Origin: Fimenecus sp045613065
GTDB lineage: Bacteria > Bacillota > Clostridia > Oscillospirales > Acutalibacteraceae
DNA length: 64,000 nt
Direction: 5' to 3'
Assembly (NCBI GenBank): GCA_045613065.1
Contig: JAZLAH010000042.1
Location: 38,038-102,037, forward strand
Shown here: positions 41,496-50,291 of the stretch, in pieces
Numbering within the stretch: position 1 is the first letter of the stretch
How the letters are laid out: each line of letters begins with the position of its first letter
The notes under the pieces: model-generated
Told to the model about the DNA's origin: nothing
What the model saw: the letters and a program-made list of their open reading frames with translations, nothing else
The model's database searches: none
Program-made: the position numbers and the translations under genes

Positions 41496-42138
41496 TGTAA
41501 TGATGATGGCAAAGGAATTGGGTCTTACTCATCTTGGCAACGGTGAGGTTGACTTAACAGATGAGCGTGTTTCTAACCTTGATTATCTGCAGAATGTGTT
41601 GCAACAGGAAATGGATTTGCGACAGAAAGCAAGGGCAAAGAAATACACAAAAAGAAGTCGCCTACCTGACCGACACTATGATTACAATTACATATCGTCG
41701 GGACTACAGTGGCAACTTGATAGAATTAAGAATTTCGATTTCAAAACCGAGCATCAGAATATTATAATTATCGGTAAATGTTGCAGAGGCAAGACAAGTC
41801 TTGCAGTTGACATTTCGCTTGAGGCTATCGAGAAAGGTGCAATGGTTGTTTATGTTACCTTTGAAGAATTGATTAAATGCTCAAGCAAAAAATCACATCC
41901 TTGGCGTTATTTAGTTGAAAGCGACCTTGTGGTGATTGATGAGTTGTTTTACACAACACCAACAGAAGAAGAGTTGTTACTCTTCTACAAAGCAATAATG
42001 AAGCTCAGTAACGAGCGTAGTTTAATTTTAATTTCAAACAGAGATTTGCCTTTGTGGAATGAAATGAAGGCAGACCGACATGTAATTGAAACCTTGTCAG
42101 CAAGGCTTTCACACAACTCACAGATGATTTATCTGTAA
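41479..42138 (+). CDS. istB: IS21-family transposition helper ATPase IstB
   Basis: 219 aa from the ATG at 41479 with ACAGGAGG upstream; an earlier in-frame start exists but lacks a site. IstB is a DnaA/DnaC-like AAA+ ATPase that selects the target DNA. The Walker A stretch reads GKCCRGKTSLA, so the usual GxxGxGKT is altered in the loop but keeps GKT, and Walker B VVIDEL is present. Length is slightly short of the usual 245-260 aa. The element is probably still active, but the Walker A change is worth noting. Confidence 0.9.
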   Translation: MAEIFDVMMMAKELGLTHLGNGEVDLTDERVSNLDYLQNVLQQEMDLRQKARAKKYTKRSRLPDRHYDYNYISSGLQWQLDRIKNFDFKTEHQNIIIIGKCCRGKTSLAVDISLEAIEKGAMVVYVTFEELIKCSSKKSHPWRYLVESDLVVIDELFYTTPTEEELLLFYKAIMKLSNERSLILISNRDLPLWNEMKADRHVIETLSARLSHNSQMIYL

Positions 42139-42284
42139 TAAAACTTAAAAGCCTATTCCTATTAAAACTGAAAATAAGATGCGTTAAGCATTTAATATAT
42201 TTGTACATCAAAACGGACTGTCAAATAATTATTTTCATTGTTTTTTATATTAATTTATTATAAACTGAAAATGAGGTGATTAGA

Positions 42285-42950
42285 ATGACCGACAGAGAAA
42301 ATAAACTGTTTGAACTTTGCAACAAACACAATGCTGATTTGCTTCAAGTTGAACAACTCATTATTGATATGAAACTAACATCAGAAGAAATAACTCGTAC
42401 TGCAATAAAGTTGGCAGATGCAAATACTCTCGAAATACATCAATGTGATTATACTGATAAACTTGTTACAACAAATTGGGTTGAATTATTTGAAATATTT
42501 ATCAAGTATGGTTTGATGCCAAATTATGTTTATACTGATGACGGTATGAACCAATACAACATTATTCAGGAAATGAGATATATAGACAATGGAGATATTG
42601 CACCAACCATTATGCGTATGCTTATGGAATGTGGTGGCAATCCTAATTTAGAAGTTGGTGGAGTACCTTTTTTTGCATCCCTAGACTTTGATATGACATT
42701 TGATGTTATTGGACTAAACAATAAAAGGCTCTTTGATATTGAATTCAGAATTTGGCTTGTTCTTATGGGCTATGGTGGATACATTAAAAATCATGAATGC
42801 CCAGTAAAAATGAAAAATGGATATTCCGTAAAAGTCTTTAAAAACTTTGAAGATTTTGACTACACCATTGATATGATTAACAGAACTGAAGAAAAATGGG
42901 TCATGCATATCTATAATAAGAGTACAAATGAAGAAATAGCCACAATGTAA
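42285..42950 (+). CDS. Hypothetical protein
   Basis: 221 aa from the ATG at 42285 with GAGGTG upstream. Not recognised. Repeat-like helical pairs, for example WVELFEIFIKYGLMPNYVYTDDG and APTIMRMLMECGGNPNLEVGG, look like ankyrin-type units, which suggests a protein-binding scaffold. A C-terminal segment has a beta-rich look (SVKVFKNFEDFDYTIDMI, KWVMHIYNK). It is the last gene of the accessory island and stands just right of the IS21 element. Confidence 0.5.
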   Translation: MTDRENKLFELCNKHNADLLQVEQLIIDMKLTSEEITRTAIKLADANTLEIHQCDYTDKLVTTNWVELFEIFIKYGLMPNYVYTDDGMNQYNIIQEMRYIDNGDIAPTIMRMLMECGGNPNLEVGGVPFFASLDFDMTFDVIGLNNKRLFDIEFRIWLVLMGYGGYIKNHECPVKMKNGYSVKVFKNFEDFDYTIDMINRTEEKWVMHIYNKSTNEEIATM

Positions 42951-43272
42951 AAATGTTTCACCCATATTTTTAATATAAAAAGTACACCGTTGGAAATATT
43001 TTTCGTAAATCCTAAAAATGAGCGAAAAAAATGTACACGGTGGAAATATTTTTTGCTCATTTTGCGATATGAGTGAAAATTTCACCCCTTGGGGGTGGGG
43101 CACACAAAATCTCTGTACAAAAACAGGTACGGACAGCGGCGCGGGGTCTTGTGTTAATTTTCGCAAAAGTTTTGATTTCTCGTTCATACAAAACAAATCT
43201 GCAATGGTATTTTACTGTTGCTTTTTGTTTTATATGAGTGGTATAATTATTTTCAATAAAGGAGTGTTTTCT
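42951..43272. repeat. Repeat-rich noncoding stretch before the GH78 gene
   Basis: Two near-copies of GTACAC(C)G(T)TGGAAATATTTTT lie at 42982-43005 and 43033-43056. ATGAGCGAAAAAAAT (43018-43032) is inverted against ATTTTTTGCTCAT (43048-43060), a hairpin with a stem of about 13 bp. GTGAAAATTTCAC (43073-43085) and CACCCCTTGGGGGTG (43083-43097) are palindromes. A GC-rich patch GGACAGCGGCGCGGGG sits at 43131-43146. A reading frame crosses this stretch in the GH78 frame, but it has no ribosome site and I do not call it coding. Confidence 0.55.
43198..43230 (+). terminator. Degenerate GCAACAG-type terminator
   Basis: GCAATGGT/ACTGTTGC stem with two wobble pairs, followed by TTTTTGTTTT. Same design as the four other GCAACAG terminators in this region. 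Confidence 0.5.
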
Positions 43273-45621
43273 ATGAAAATTTTGCAAATTATCGTTTCTG
43301 TCATCTTAATTGTTGCGATGGTTGTATTTTCATATTTTTCACCACTTTTTGTAATGAGTTTTTCGGAAATACCATATGCAATTGATTATGAAATTCCTGA
43401 TAGTATTTTTGAATATCAAACAATTTCTACTGAAAGCAAGGATGATTGGATGGCAAAATGGATTTGGAATAAAGAAAACCTTACTGAAAACAACACTTGG
43501 ATATGTTTTAACAAAAAAGTTGCTCTCGATAAGATTCCTGAAGAACTTATTGCTGACATTTCTGCAGACTCAAAATATTGGCTCTACATAAACGGTGAAA
43601 CCGTGGTTTTTGAGGGTAGCGTAAAACGAGGTCCTGACAAAAATAGTGGCTATTATGACAGCGTTGATATTGCACCTTATCTCAAAAAGGGTGAAAACTC
43701 AATCTGTGCTTTGGTGTGGTTCTGGGGTGACCAGAAAAACTATTCCTATAACAGTAGTGGTCAGGGTGGATTCATTTTTGAAGCCATAAATAACGATATT
43801 ACCATAACTTCTGACAACACATGGAAAGTAAAGAAAAATGACGCTTATATCGACAGCCCTCTTTATCAGCCTAATTACAGACTTCCTGAATACAGCGTTT
43901 ATTATGATGCAAGGGAAGAAATCGTTGATTGGCTTGATAATTCCTTTGATTTTTCTTCTTGGGAAAATGCAACCGAATATGCAAACGGTGGTGAAGGTGC
44001 TTATGGCAAGCTTTACCCAAGAGGAATACCGATGTTAAAGGATTTTGGGCTTACAGATTACGAAAACTCAAAAGATTATGAGAATTATACTGTAAAAAAT
44101 CTTCTCGGCGAAAAAATCACAGTAGATGTTCCATACAACGCACAGCTTACTCCATACCTTAAAGTCATCGCACCTGCAGGAAAAACTATTCGAATAACAA
44201 CTGAAAACACTCCACTTGGTGCAGTTTCAACTACATATGTTACCAAAGAAGGTGAACAGGAATTTGAATCCTTAGGTTGGTTTAACGGTGAGCATATTAC
44301 TTATGACATACCTTATGGTGTTACGGTAATTTCTCTTAAATATCGTGAAACCGGATATAACAGTGAAATCTGTGGTGATTTCAAGTGTGATGACGAATTT
44401 TTAAACTCCTTGTGGCAAAAATCGTTGCGTACTCTCTATGTTACCATGCGTGATAATTTTATGGATTGTCCTGACAGAGAAAGAGCACAATGGTGGGGTG
44501 ATATCACAAGCGAAATGTTTATGACAATGTACGCAATGGATAGCAACTCATACCTACTCTACCAAAAAGGTGCTCAGGCAATGATTTCTCACACTGATGA
44601 CACAAAAGTATTGCAGACTGTTGTACCTATATGTGAAGATTTCTTTGAACTTCCCGTACAACAACTTGCCGGAATCGTCGGTTTCCTCACCTACTATGAA
44701 TATACTGGTGACAAGGCTCTTATTGAAAAGGTTTATGATGCAGTCCTTGACTACTTGAAACTCTGGGATATGGGTGAAAATAATCTTCTTATTCATCGTC
44801 AGGGCTCATGGGATTGGCCTGACTGGGGCAAAAACGCAGATATGACTTGTATCGAAAATGCTTGGTACTATTATGCTCTTTCTACCGTAGAGGAAATGGC
44901 GAAGATTTTGGGAAATGATAAGGATATTCCATTTATCAGCGAAAGAAAAGAGAATATCGTAAAGGGATATAAAAATCTTTGGACAGAAAACGGCTTCAAG
45001 AGTGAAGATACTGAAAATCCTGATGACAGAGCCAATGCTCTTGCAGTTTTATCAGGACTTGCAAGCAAAGAGCAATATGGCACAATTAAAAATGTGCTTA
45101 CAACCACCCAAAATGCAAGTCCATATATGGAATATTACGTTCTTGAATCGCTTTGTAAGATTGGTGAATATGAAGCAGCATATAACAGAATCAAAGACAG
45201 ATATGCGGATATGGTGAGTGCAGATTACTCTACTCTTTGGGAAAACTGGGATATGTATTGGGGCACTAAAAACCACGCTTGGAGTGGTGGACCACTTGTC
45301 ATTATGAGTAAGTACTTTGCAGGTATCACTCCCCTTTCGGCTGGTTACGAAAAGGTTAAAGTTAACCCTCAGTACACTTTGTCCGACAGTATGAACTGTA
45401 CCGTTCCAAGCGTAAAAGGGTTAATCACTCTGGATTATGAAAAGACTGACGGAGAATATGTTATCAACCTTACTGTCCCAGAAGGTATTAATGCTATTTT
45501 GTATGTACCAACTAATGCTGTTGTAAATATCATTTCAAAGCCATATTTCCAAAACGATGAGTATGTAAACAACGAAAACACTAATGTGGAGATTGTGCAA
45601 AAAGCACTCGATAACAGATAA
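43273..45621 (+). CDS. Alpha-L-rhamnosidase-like GH78 family protein, membrane-anchored
   Basis: 782 aa from the ATG at 43273 with AAAGGAG upstream. An N-terminal hydrophobic helix (about 3-25) anchors or exports it. The next 240 residues form a beta-sandwich (SKYWLYINGETV and similar), then an (alpha/alpha)6 barrel with DCPDRERAQWWGDI (general-acid Asp/Glu motif of GH78), and ends with the C-terminal beta domain (WGTKNHAWSGGPLVIMSKYF, GITPLSAGY). Family members remove L-rhamnose from plant or bacterial glycans. Substrate not proven. A terminator follows at 45646. Confidence 0.8.
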   Translation: MKILQIIVSVILIVAMVVFSYFSPLFVMSFSEIPYAIDYEIPDSIFEYQTISTESKDDWMAKWIWNKENLTENNTWICFNKKVALDKIPEELIADISADSKYWLYINGETVVFEGSVKRGPDKNSGYYDSVDIAPYLKKGENSICALVWFWGDQKNYSYNSSGQGGFIFEAINNDITITSDNTWKVKKNDAYIDSPLYQPNYRLPEYSVYYDAREEIVDWLDNSFDFSSWENATEYANGGEGAYGKLYPRGIPMLKDFGLTDYENSKDYENYTVKNLLGEKITVDVPYNAQLTPYLKVIAPAGKTIRITTENTPLGAVSTTYVTKEGEQEFESLGWFNGEHITYDIPYGVTVISLKYRETGYNSEICGDFKCDDEFLNSLWQKSLRTLYVTMRDNFMDCPDRERAQWWGDITSEMFMTMYAMDSNSYLLYQKGAQAMISHTDDTKVLQTVVPICEDFFELPVQQLAGIVGFLTYYEYTGDKALIEKVYDAVLDYLKLWDMGENNLLIHRQGSWDWPDWGKNADMTCIENAWYYYALSTVEEMAKILGNDKDIPFISERKENIVKGYKNLWTENGFKSEDTENPDDRANALAVLSGLASKEQYGTIKNVLTTTQNASPYMEYYVLESLCKIGEYEAAYNRIKDRYADMVSADYSTLWENWDMYWGTKNHAWSGGPLVIMSKYFAGITPLSAGYEKVKVNPQYTLSDSMNCTVPSVKGLITLDYEKTDGEYVINLTVPEGINAILYVPTNAVVNIISKPYFQNDEYVNNENTNVEIVQKALDNR

Positions 45622-45645
45622 AAAAATTTTTACGATACTCTTACA

Positions 45646-45680
45646 AGAGCAACAGTCTTTTCGCTGTTGCTTTTTGTTTT
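45646..45680 (+). terminator. GCAACAG terminator of the GH78 gene
   Basis: AGCAACAG/CTGTTGCT 8-bp stem, 8-nt loop, TTTTTGTTTT. Confidence 0.85.
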
Positions 45681-45728
45681 GTGGGTGGTATAATTATTTT
45701 ACCAATCAATAATATTTTAATTTTCCTA

Positions 45729-45759
45729 TTGACTCTTACGTTGCGTCATAGGATATACT
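45729..45759 (+). promoter_or_regulatory. MerR-type promoter with 19-bp spacer
   Basis: TTGACT (45729-45734), a 19-bp spacer, TATACT (45754-45759). The spacer contains CTTACGTTGCGTCATAGG, a TipA/Mta-like operator. The overlong spacer is the trademark of promoters twisted open by MerR-family activators, so the gene is probably autoregulated. Confidence 0.75.
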
Positions 45760-45779
45760 CTCATTTGAGAGGTGATAAA

Positions 45780-46508
45780 ATGAAAATGCAGATTAAAGAA
45801 TTTGCTGAATTCACAGGTGTAAGTGTGCGCACACTTCATTATTACGATGAAATAGGATTGTTAAAACCCTGCTATGTTGATGAGCATACAGGATATCGTT
45901 TTTACGATAAAAATTCACTTCTTCGTATGCAAGAGATTCTCTTTTATCGTGAGCTTGATTTCCCTTTGAAAAACATTGGTGAAATTTTATCTTCCGAGAA
46001 CTATGATAAAGAAAAGGCACTCTCGGAGCAGAAAAAACTGCTCATACTCAAAAAAGAACGATTAGACAGATTAATTTCTGCCATTGACGATGCCGTGAAA
46101 GGAGAAGACGTTATGAACGCATTTGATAACAGCGAATTTGAAAATTACAAAGCCGAAGCACAAGCAAGATGGGGCAATACCGACGCATACAAGGAATATG
46201 CCGACAAAACAAATAATTATTCAAAGAACAACTGGCAGAGCATGACTGACGGATTGAATGGTATTCTCGCAGAATTTGCAGTTTGTATGAAAAATGGTGA
46301 CACTCCTAATTCTTCCGAAACACAGAGCCTTGTTAAAAAATTACAGAATCATATTACAGAAACCTGCTACACCTGTACAAAAGAAATTCTCGCAGGTCTA
46401 GGTCAAATGTATGTGTATGATGAACGCTTTAAGAATAACATTGATAAAAATGGTGACGGCACCGCCGAGTTTATCAGCACCGCCATCGCAACATATTGTA
46501 CAAAATAA
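45780..46508 (+). CDS. MerR-family transcriptional regulator with TipAS domain
   Basis: 242 aa from the ATG at 45780 (MKMQIKEF) after GAGAGGTG. The N-terminal HTH has IKEFAEFTGVSVRTLHYYDE and IGLLKP, followed by the MerR coiled coil (about 75-110). The C-terminal part, with NSEFENYKAEAQARWGNTDAYKEYA, is a TipAS drug-binding domain (TipAL/Mta class), which senses thiopeptide or other hydrophobic drugs. No efflux pump is adjacent. Regulates itself through the 19-bp-spacer promoter. Terminator at 46514. Confidence 0.88.
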   Translation: MKMQIKEFAEFTGVSVRTLHYYDEIGLLKPCYVDEHTGYRFYDKNSLLRMQEILFYRELDFPLKNIGEILSSENYDKEKALSEQKKLLILKKERLDRLISAIDDAVKGEDVMNAFDNSEFENYKAEAQARWGNTDAYKEYADKTNNYSKNNWQSMTDGLNGILAEFAVCMKNGDTPNSSETQSLVKKLQNHITETCYTCTKEILAGLGQMYVYDERFKNNIDKNGDGTAEFISTAIATYCTK

Positions 46509-46513
46509 GTATA

Positions 46514-46549
46514 AACGCAACAGTCTAAAACTGTTGCGTTTTGTTTTCT
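46514..46549 (+). terminator. Terminator of the MerR gene
   Basis: AACGCAACAG/CTGTTGCGTT 10-bp stem and TTGTTTT. Confidence 0.85.
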
Positions 46550-46664
46550 TATAGTATTATTTTGTAAATCAACTTTTCCAGTAAGAATATATTTATTTTT
46601 TCAATAAGATATGCTATAATTGTTTTAATAAACTATAGATACTGTGTATTTAGGGGGATTACCT

Positions 46665-48029
46665 ATGAATTATGATGTAATTATTATTGGTGCTGGTCCT
46701 GGCGGTATTTTTGCGGCATACGAATTGATGCAACAAAAAACAGAATTGAAAGTTGCTGTGTTTGAAGCCGGTCATGCTTTAAATAAGCGTCACTGTCCTA
46801 TTGACGGAAATAAAATTAAGACTTGTATCGGCTGTAAAAGTTGCTCTATCATGAGTGGTTTCGGTGGTGCAGGTGCATTCTCAGATGGTAAATACAATAT
46901 CACAAACGATTTTGGTGGCACTCTTTTCGAATATATTGGCAAGAAACAAGCGTTAGATTTGATGCGCTATGTTGACGAAATCAACTTGAAATATGGCGGT
47001 GAAGGAACAAAGTTGTATACAACTGCCGGTTCTCATTTCAAGACTGTTTGCGTTCAGAACGGATTACATTTGTTGGATGCTTCTGTTCGTCATCTTGGAA
47101 CTGATATCAACTATGTTGTTCTTGAAAATATTTATGCATATTTAGAGGACAAGGTAGACTTCTTCTTTGATACTCCTGTACAAAATATTGAAGTAATTGA
47201 TAACGGCTATGCTGTTAAATGTAAAGATTCAACCTACGAATGTGAAAAATGTATTGTTTCTGTTGGTAGAAGTGGTAGCAAGTGGATGGAACAGGTTTGT
47301 AAAGAACTTGATATTCCTACTAAATCAAACCGTGTGGATATCGGTGTTCGTGTAGAATTACCGGCAAATGTATTTGCACACTTAACTGATGAATTGTATG
47401 AAAGCAAAATCGTATACCGCACTAAAAAGTACGAAGACAAAGTTCGTACATTCTGTATGAACCCTAAAGGTGCTGTTGTTAACGAAAACACAAACGGTAT
47501 TATTACCGTAAATGGACACAGTTACGAAGATCCTGCTATGCAGACAGAAAACACCAACTTTGCTCTTTTGGTAGCTAAGCATTTCTCTGAACCATTTAAA
47601 GATTCTAACGGTTATGGTGAATCTATTGCAAGACTTAGCAATATGTTGGGTGGCGGTGTTATCGTTCAGCGTTTCGGTGATTTGATTCGTGGCCAACGCT
47701 CTACTCCAACCCGAATTGAGGAAGCCTTTATCACGCCTACTCTTCAGGCAACTCCAGGTGACCTGAGTCTTGTTCTTCCTAAACGTATTTTAGACGGTAT
47801 TATCGAAATGATTTATGCTTTAGACAAGGTTGCTCCTGGTACTGCAAACGACGACACCTTGTTATATGGTGTAGAAGTTAAATTCTACAATATGGAAGTT
47901 GAAGTTAACGAAAAATTAGAATCACGTTATGATGGATTATATATCATCGGTGACGGAAGCGGTATAACCCACTCTCTTTCTCATGCATCTGCAAGTGGTG
48001 TTCATGTAGCAAGAGATATTTGCCAATAA
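46665..48029 (+). CDS. FAD-dependent dehydrogenase
   Basis: 454 aa from the ATG at 46665 with GGGGG upstream. The dinucleotide-binding motif DVIIIGAGPGGIFAA begins at residue 4. Four Cys in CPIDG and CIGCKSC (about 51-65) follow, then SGFGGAGAFSDGK, and a C-terminal GLYIIGDGSGITHSLSHASASG closes the FAD site. This matches the FAD-dependent dehydrogenase family (NAD(P)/FAD-binding, anaerobe type) whose substrate is not established; it may reduce a quinone-like or geranylgeranyl-like compound. The Cys cluster might bind iron-sulphur or be redox-active. Confidence 0.8.
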   Translation: MNYDVIIIGAGPGGIFAAYELMQQKTELKVAVFEAGHALNKRHCPIDGNKIKTCIGCKSCSIMSGFGGAGAFSDGKYNITNDFGGTLFEYIGKKQALDLMRYVDEINLKYGGEGTKLYTTAGSHFKTVCVQNGLHLLDASVRHLGTDINYVVLENIYAYLEDKVDFFFDTPVQNIEVIDNGYAVKCKDSTYECEKCIVSVGRSGSKWMEQVCKELDIPTKSNRVDIGVRVELPANVFAHLTDELYESKIVYRTKKYEDKVRTFCMNPKGAVVNENTNGIITVNGHSYEDPAMQTENTNFALLVAKHFSEPFKDSNGYGESIARLSNMLGGGVIVQRFGDLIRGQRSTPTRIEEAFITPTLQATPGDLSLVLPKRILDGIIEMIYALDKVAPGTANDDTLLYGVEVKFYNMEVEVNEKLESRYDGLYIIGDGSGITHSLSHASASGVHVARDICQ

Positions 48030-48046
48030 AATAACATAATACAACC

Positions 48047-48078
48047 AAAAGCAACAGCGAACATACTGTTGCTTTTTC
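48047..48078 (+). terminator. Terminator of the FAD dehydrogenase gene
   Basis: AAAAGCAACAG/CTGTTGCTTTTT stem and T tract. Confidence 0.88.
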
Positions 48079-48140
48079 TTTTGTGGATTGTTGCTATAAA
48101 AATATTTTTTAAAATTAAATAATCATTCCACAAGAATATA

Positions 48141-48169
48141 TTGGTTTTTTCGTCAAAATATGTTACAAT
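48141..48169 (+). promoter_or_regulatory. Promoter of the ECF transporter S component
   Basis: TTGGTT (48141-48146), 17 bp, TACAAT (48164-48169). It leaves a leader of about 100 nt before the ATG, in which I see no known riboswitch. Confidence 0.65.
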
Positions 48170-48278
48170 GTTTTCCATTAATCACTAATAATGTTATTTT
48201 TTAAGTCTTATTTGTGAATCTGGTTATACCAAATAATAGTAAATATTAATACCAACAATGTATGGAAAGGATCCTTCA

Positions 48279-48818
48279 ATGAAAACAAAAAAATTTGTTC
48301 TAAATATTTCATTATCAGGCATGTTTCTAGCATTGGCTTGTGTAATGCCATTCCTTACAGGGCAAATTCCTGAAATCGGTTCAATGTTTTGCCCAATGCA
48401 TATTCCTGTTTTACTTTGTGGATTTATATGTGGTGCGCCTTACGGACTTGCGGTTGGTGCGATTGCTCCGATTCTTCGTTCACTTACTCTTGGTATGCCA
48501 CCAATTTTTCCAAAAGCAACTGCAATGGCATTTGAACTTGCAGTTTATGGACTTATAGCAGGACTTCTTTACAAAGCATTACCTAAGAAAAAAATCAATA
48601 TTTATGTTTCACTTATTGGTGCAATGGTAGCTGGTCGTATTGTATGGGGTCTTATAATGTTCTGCATTATGGGATTTGATATATCAAAATTTGGACTTCC
48701 AGCATTCTGGGCAAGTGCAGTCGCAAATGCAATTCCTGGAATAATTGTACAGATTATTCTCATTCCAATTGTTGTAATGCTTTTAGAAAAAGCAAAATTT
48801 ATTTCAAACAAAAAGTAA
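48279..48818 (+). CDS. ECF transporter S component
   Basis: 179 aa from the ATG at 48279 with GGAAAGGA upstream. Six TM helices; the N-terminal helix LNISLSGMFLALACVMPFL has the Ala-rich face that docks to EcfT. MHIPVLLCGFICGAPYGLAVGAI and PIFPKATAMAFELAVYGLIAG resemble S components for vitamins such as pantothenate. The ATPase/T module is not nearby, as is usual for group II systems. The bound vitamin cannot be named. Confidence 0.8.
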   Translation: MKTKKFVLNISLSGMFLALACVMPFLTGQIPEIGSMFCPMHIPVLLCGFICGAPYGLAVGAIAPILRSLTLGMPPIFPKATAMAFELAVYGLIAGLLYKALPKKKINIYVSLIGAMVAGRIVWGLIMFCIMGFDISKFGLPAFWASAVANAIPGIIVQIILIPIVVMLLEKAKFISNKK

Positions 48819-48827
48819 TTTCAACCT

Positions 48828-48860
48828 AAAAAGCAACAGCCAAAAACTGTTGCTTTTTTC
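48828..48860 (+). terminator. Terminator of the ECF S-component gene
   Basis: GCAACAG/CTGTTGC 7-bp stem extended by A-T pairs, T tract of six. Confidence 0.85.
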
Positions 48861-48869
48861 ATAATCATA

Positions 48870-48898
48870 TTGTACTTTTTAACAATGCATGGTATAAT
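48870..48898 (+). promoter_or_regulatory. Promoter of the NhaC-type antiporter
   Basis: TTGTAC, 17 bp, TATAAT. Confidence 0.75.
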
Positions 48899-48941
48899 CC
48901 ATAAAGTTTGATTAAGATATTTACAGAAAGTGAGTTTAATA

Positions 48942-50252
48942 ATGAAAAAATCTAATGCATCAGCGCTTATTCCTATTGGAGTATTCGTCTTTTTTTACTT
49001 ATCATTGGGAATCATCTTTGAATATGTTATGAAAATTCCTATGGGGTTTTATAATGTCCCTGTTGTTGTAGCTTTTCTTGTATCATTACTTGTTGCAGTG
49101 CTTCAAACAAAAGGTGTTTCTCTAGACAAAAAGTTTGAGATTATGGGACAAGGTGTTGGTGACAAAAACATTATCACGATGCTTATAATCTTTATGCTTG
49201 CAGGTATTTTTGTAGGTGTTGTTGGTAGAGATTCTGCAGAAAGCGTAGCATATTTTATGCTTTCAATTACTCCACCACGACTTGCGGTTGTTGTACTTTT
49301 TGTTATCAGTTGTTTTGTTTCTACCGCTATGGGAACATCAGTTGGCACAATCACGCTTATCACTCCTATTGCAGTTGCAATTTCTGAAGGCTCTGGCTTT
49401 TCACTTCCACTTTGTGTGGGCACAGTAGTTGGTGGTGCAATGTTCGGTGATAACCTTTCATTTATTTCTGACACTACTATTGCCGCTTGTAATGGTCAGG
49501 GTTGTGAAATGAAGGACAAATTCCGTACAAACCTTGCAATAGTTGTTCCTGCTGCAATTGTAACAATCGGACTTATCCTTGCATTATCATTGAATTCTGA
49601 TGTTGCCGAAATTGTCAATAAAGATTACCAGATGCTTCAAATTCTTCCTTATGTGCTTGTTCTTATAAGTGGAATTATCGGTGTTAATGTATTCTTAACT
49701 TTGCTTATAGGTATTGTTGCAGGTAGCATTATAATGCTTACAACTGGTTCAGTTGCTTTTTCTGATTTGCTGGCAAATATGGGTACAGGTGCATCCGGTA
49801 TGTTTGAAACATCAATGGTTGCAATTCTTGTTGCAGCACTTTGTGCACTTATAAAATACAATGGTGGATTCCAGGCACTCCTTAACGGAATTCGTCGTGT
49901 ATTCAAGGGTAATAAAAGTGGTCAGCTTGGAATCGGTCTTTTAGTTGGACTTATGGATATTGCTACTGCAAATAACACAGTTGCGATTGTTATGGCAAAT
50001 CCTATTGCAAGTGAAATGGCAAAAGATTTTGATATTTCTCCAAGAAAAACTGCTTCAATTCTTGACACATTCTCTTGTATTTTCCAAGGAATTCTCCCAT
50101 ATGGTGCGCAGATTCTTGTTGCTCTTTCAGTAGTAAGTACATTGGGCTATGAATTGACAGCATTCCAAATTATTTCACACCTTTTCTACCCTATGATGCT
50201 TCTTTTAAGTTCACTTTTATTCATATTTGTTATTCCATCAAAAAAGAAATAA
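48942..50252 (+). CDS. NhaC-family Na+/H+ antiporter-like membrane protein
   Basis: 436 aa from the ATG at 48942 with GAAAGTGAG upstream. About 11-12 membrane helices. VGTVVGGAMFGDNLSFISDTTIAA holds the conserved Asp-Asn of the NhaC/NhaE-like antiporters, and TSVGTITLITPIAVAI and GLMDIATANNTVAIVMANPIA are also NhaC-like. Exchange of Na+ (or of malate/lactate for Na+, as in MleN) is the likely role; which one is not clear from sequence. Own promoter. The AT-rich tail after it carries no clear terminator. Confidence 0.82.
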   Translation: MKKSNASALIPIGVFVFFYLSLGIIFEYVMKIPMGFYNVPVVVAFLVSLLVAVLQTKGVSLDKKFEIMGQGVGDKNIITMLIIFMLAGIFVGVVGRDSAESVAYFMLSITPPRLAVVVLFVISCFVSTAMGTSVGTITLITPIAVAISEGSGFSLPLCVGTVVGGAMFGDNLSFISDTTIAACNGQGCEMKDKFRTNLAIVVPAAIVTIGLILALSLNSDVAEIVNKDYQMLQILPYVLVLISGIIGVNVFLTLLIGIVAGSIIMLTTGSVAFSDLLANMGTGASGMFETSMVAILVAALCALIKYNGGFQALLNGIRRVFKGNKSGQLGIGLLVGLMDIATANNTVAIVMANPIASEMAKDFDISPRKTASILDTFSCIFQGILPYGAQILVALSVVSTLGYELTAFQIISHLFYPMMLLLSSLLFIFVIPSKKK

Positions 50253-50291
50253 AGTAAAATGGCAGTGTATTTTACTACACTGCCTTATTTT

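Larger units (their letters stand above)
39911..42230. mobile_element. IS21-family insertion sequence
   Basis: Holds istA and istB in the standard overlapping order. A perfect 12-bp direct repeat TGTCAAATAATT stands at 39911-39922 and 42219-42230. Imperfect inverted ends align TGTCA...GTGTATAAAA at the left with the complement of TTGTACATC...TGTCA at the right (about 15 of 25 matches by eye). The exact tips are uncertain by about 12 bp. Left-end internal repeats ATTATACAAAA (twice) are likely transposase sites. GC content is clearly higher than in the surrounding genes, pointing to recent transfer. Confidence 0.8.

Noticed and set aside
20060..42950. A complete integrative conjugative element
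   Set aside because: No integrase, relaxase or type IV secretion gene is visible in this span, and only one pair of tRNA repeats is close together; the span is a defence island, not a visible ICE.
43018..43272. Upstream extension of the GH78 reading frame (85 codons)
   Set aside because: It runs through repeats and palindromes, lacks a ribosome site, and the ATG at 43273 has AAAGGAG and a signal-like helix.
48176..48278. Riboswitch before the ECF transporter gene
   Set aside because: The leader of about 100 nt has only weak short hairpins and no recognisable consensus such as that of TPP, THF or cobalamin riboswitches.
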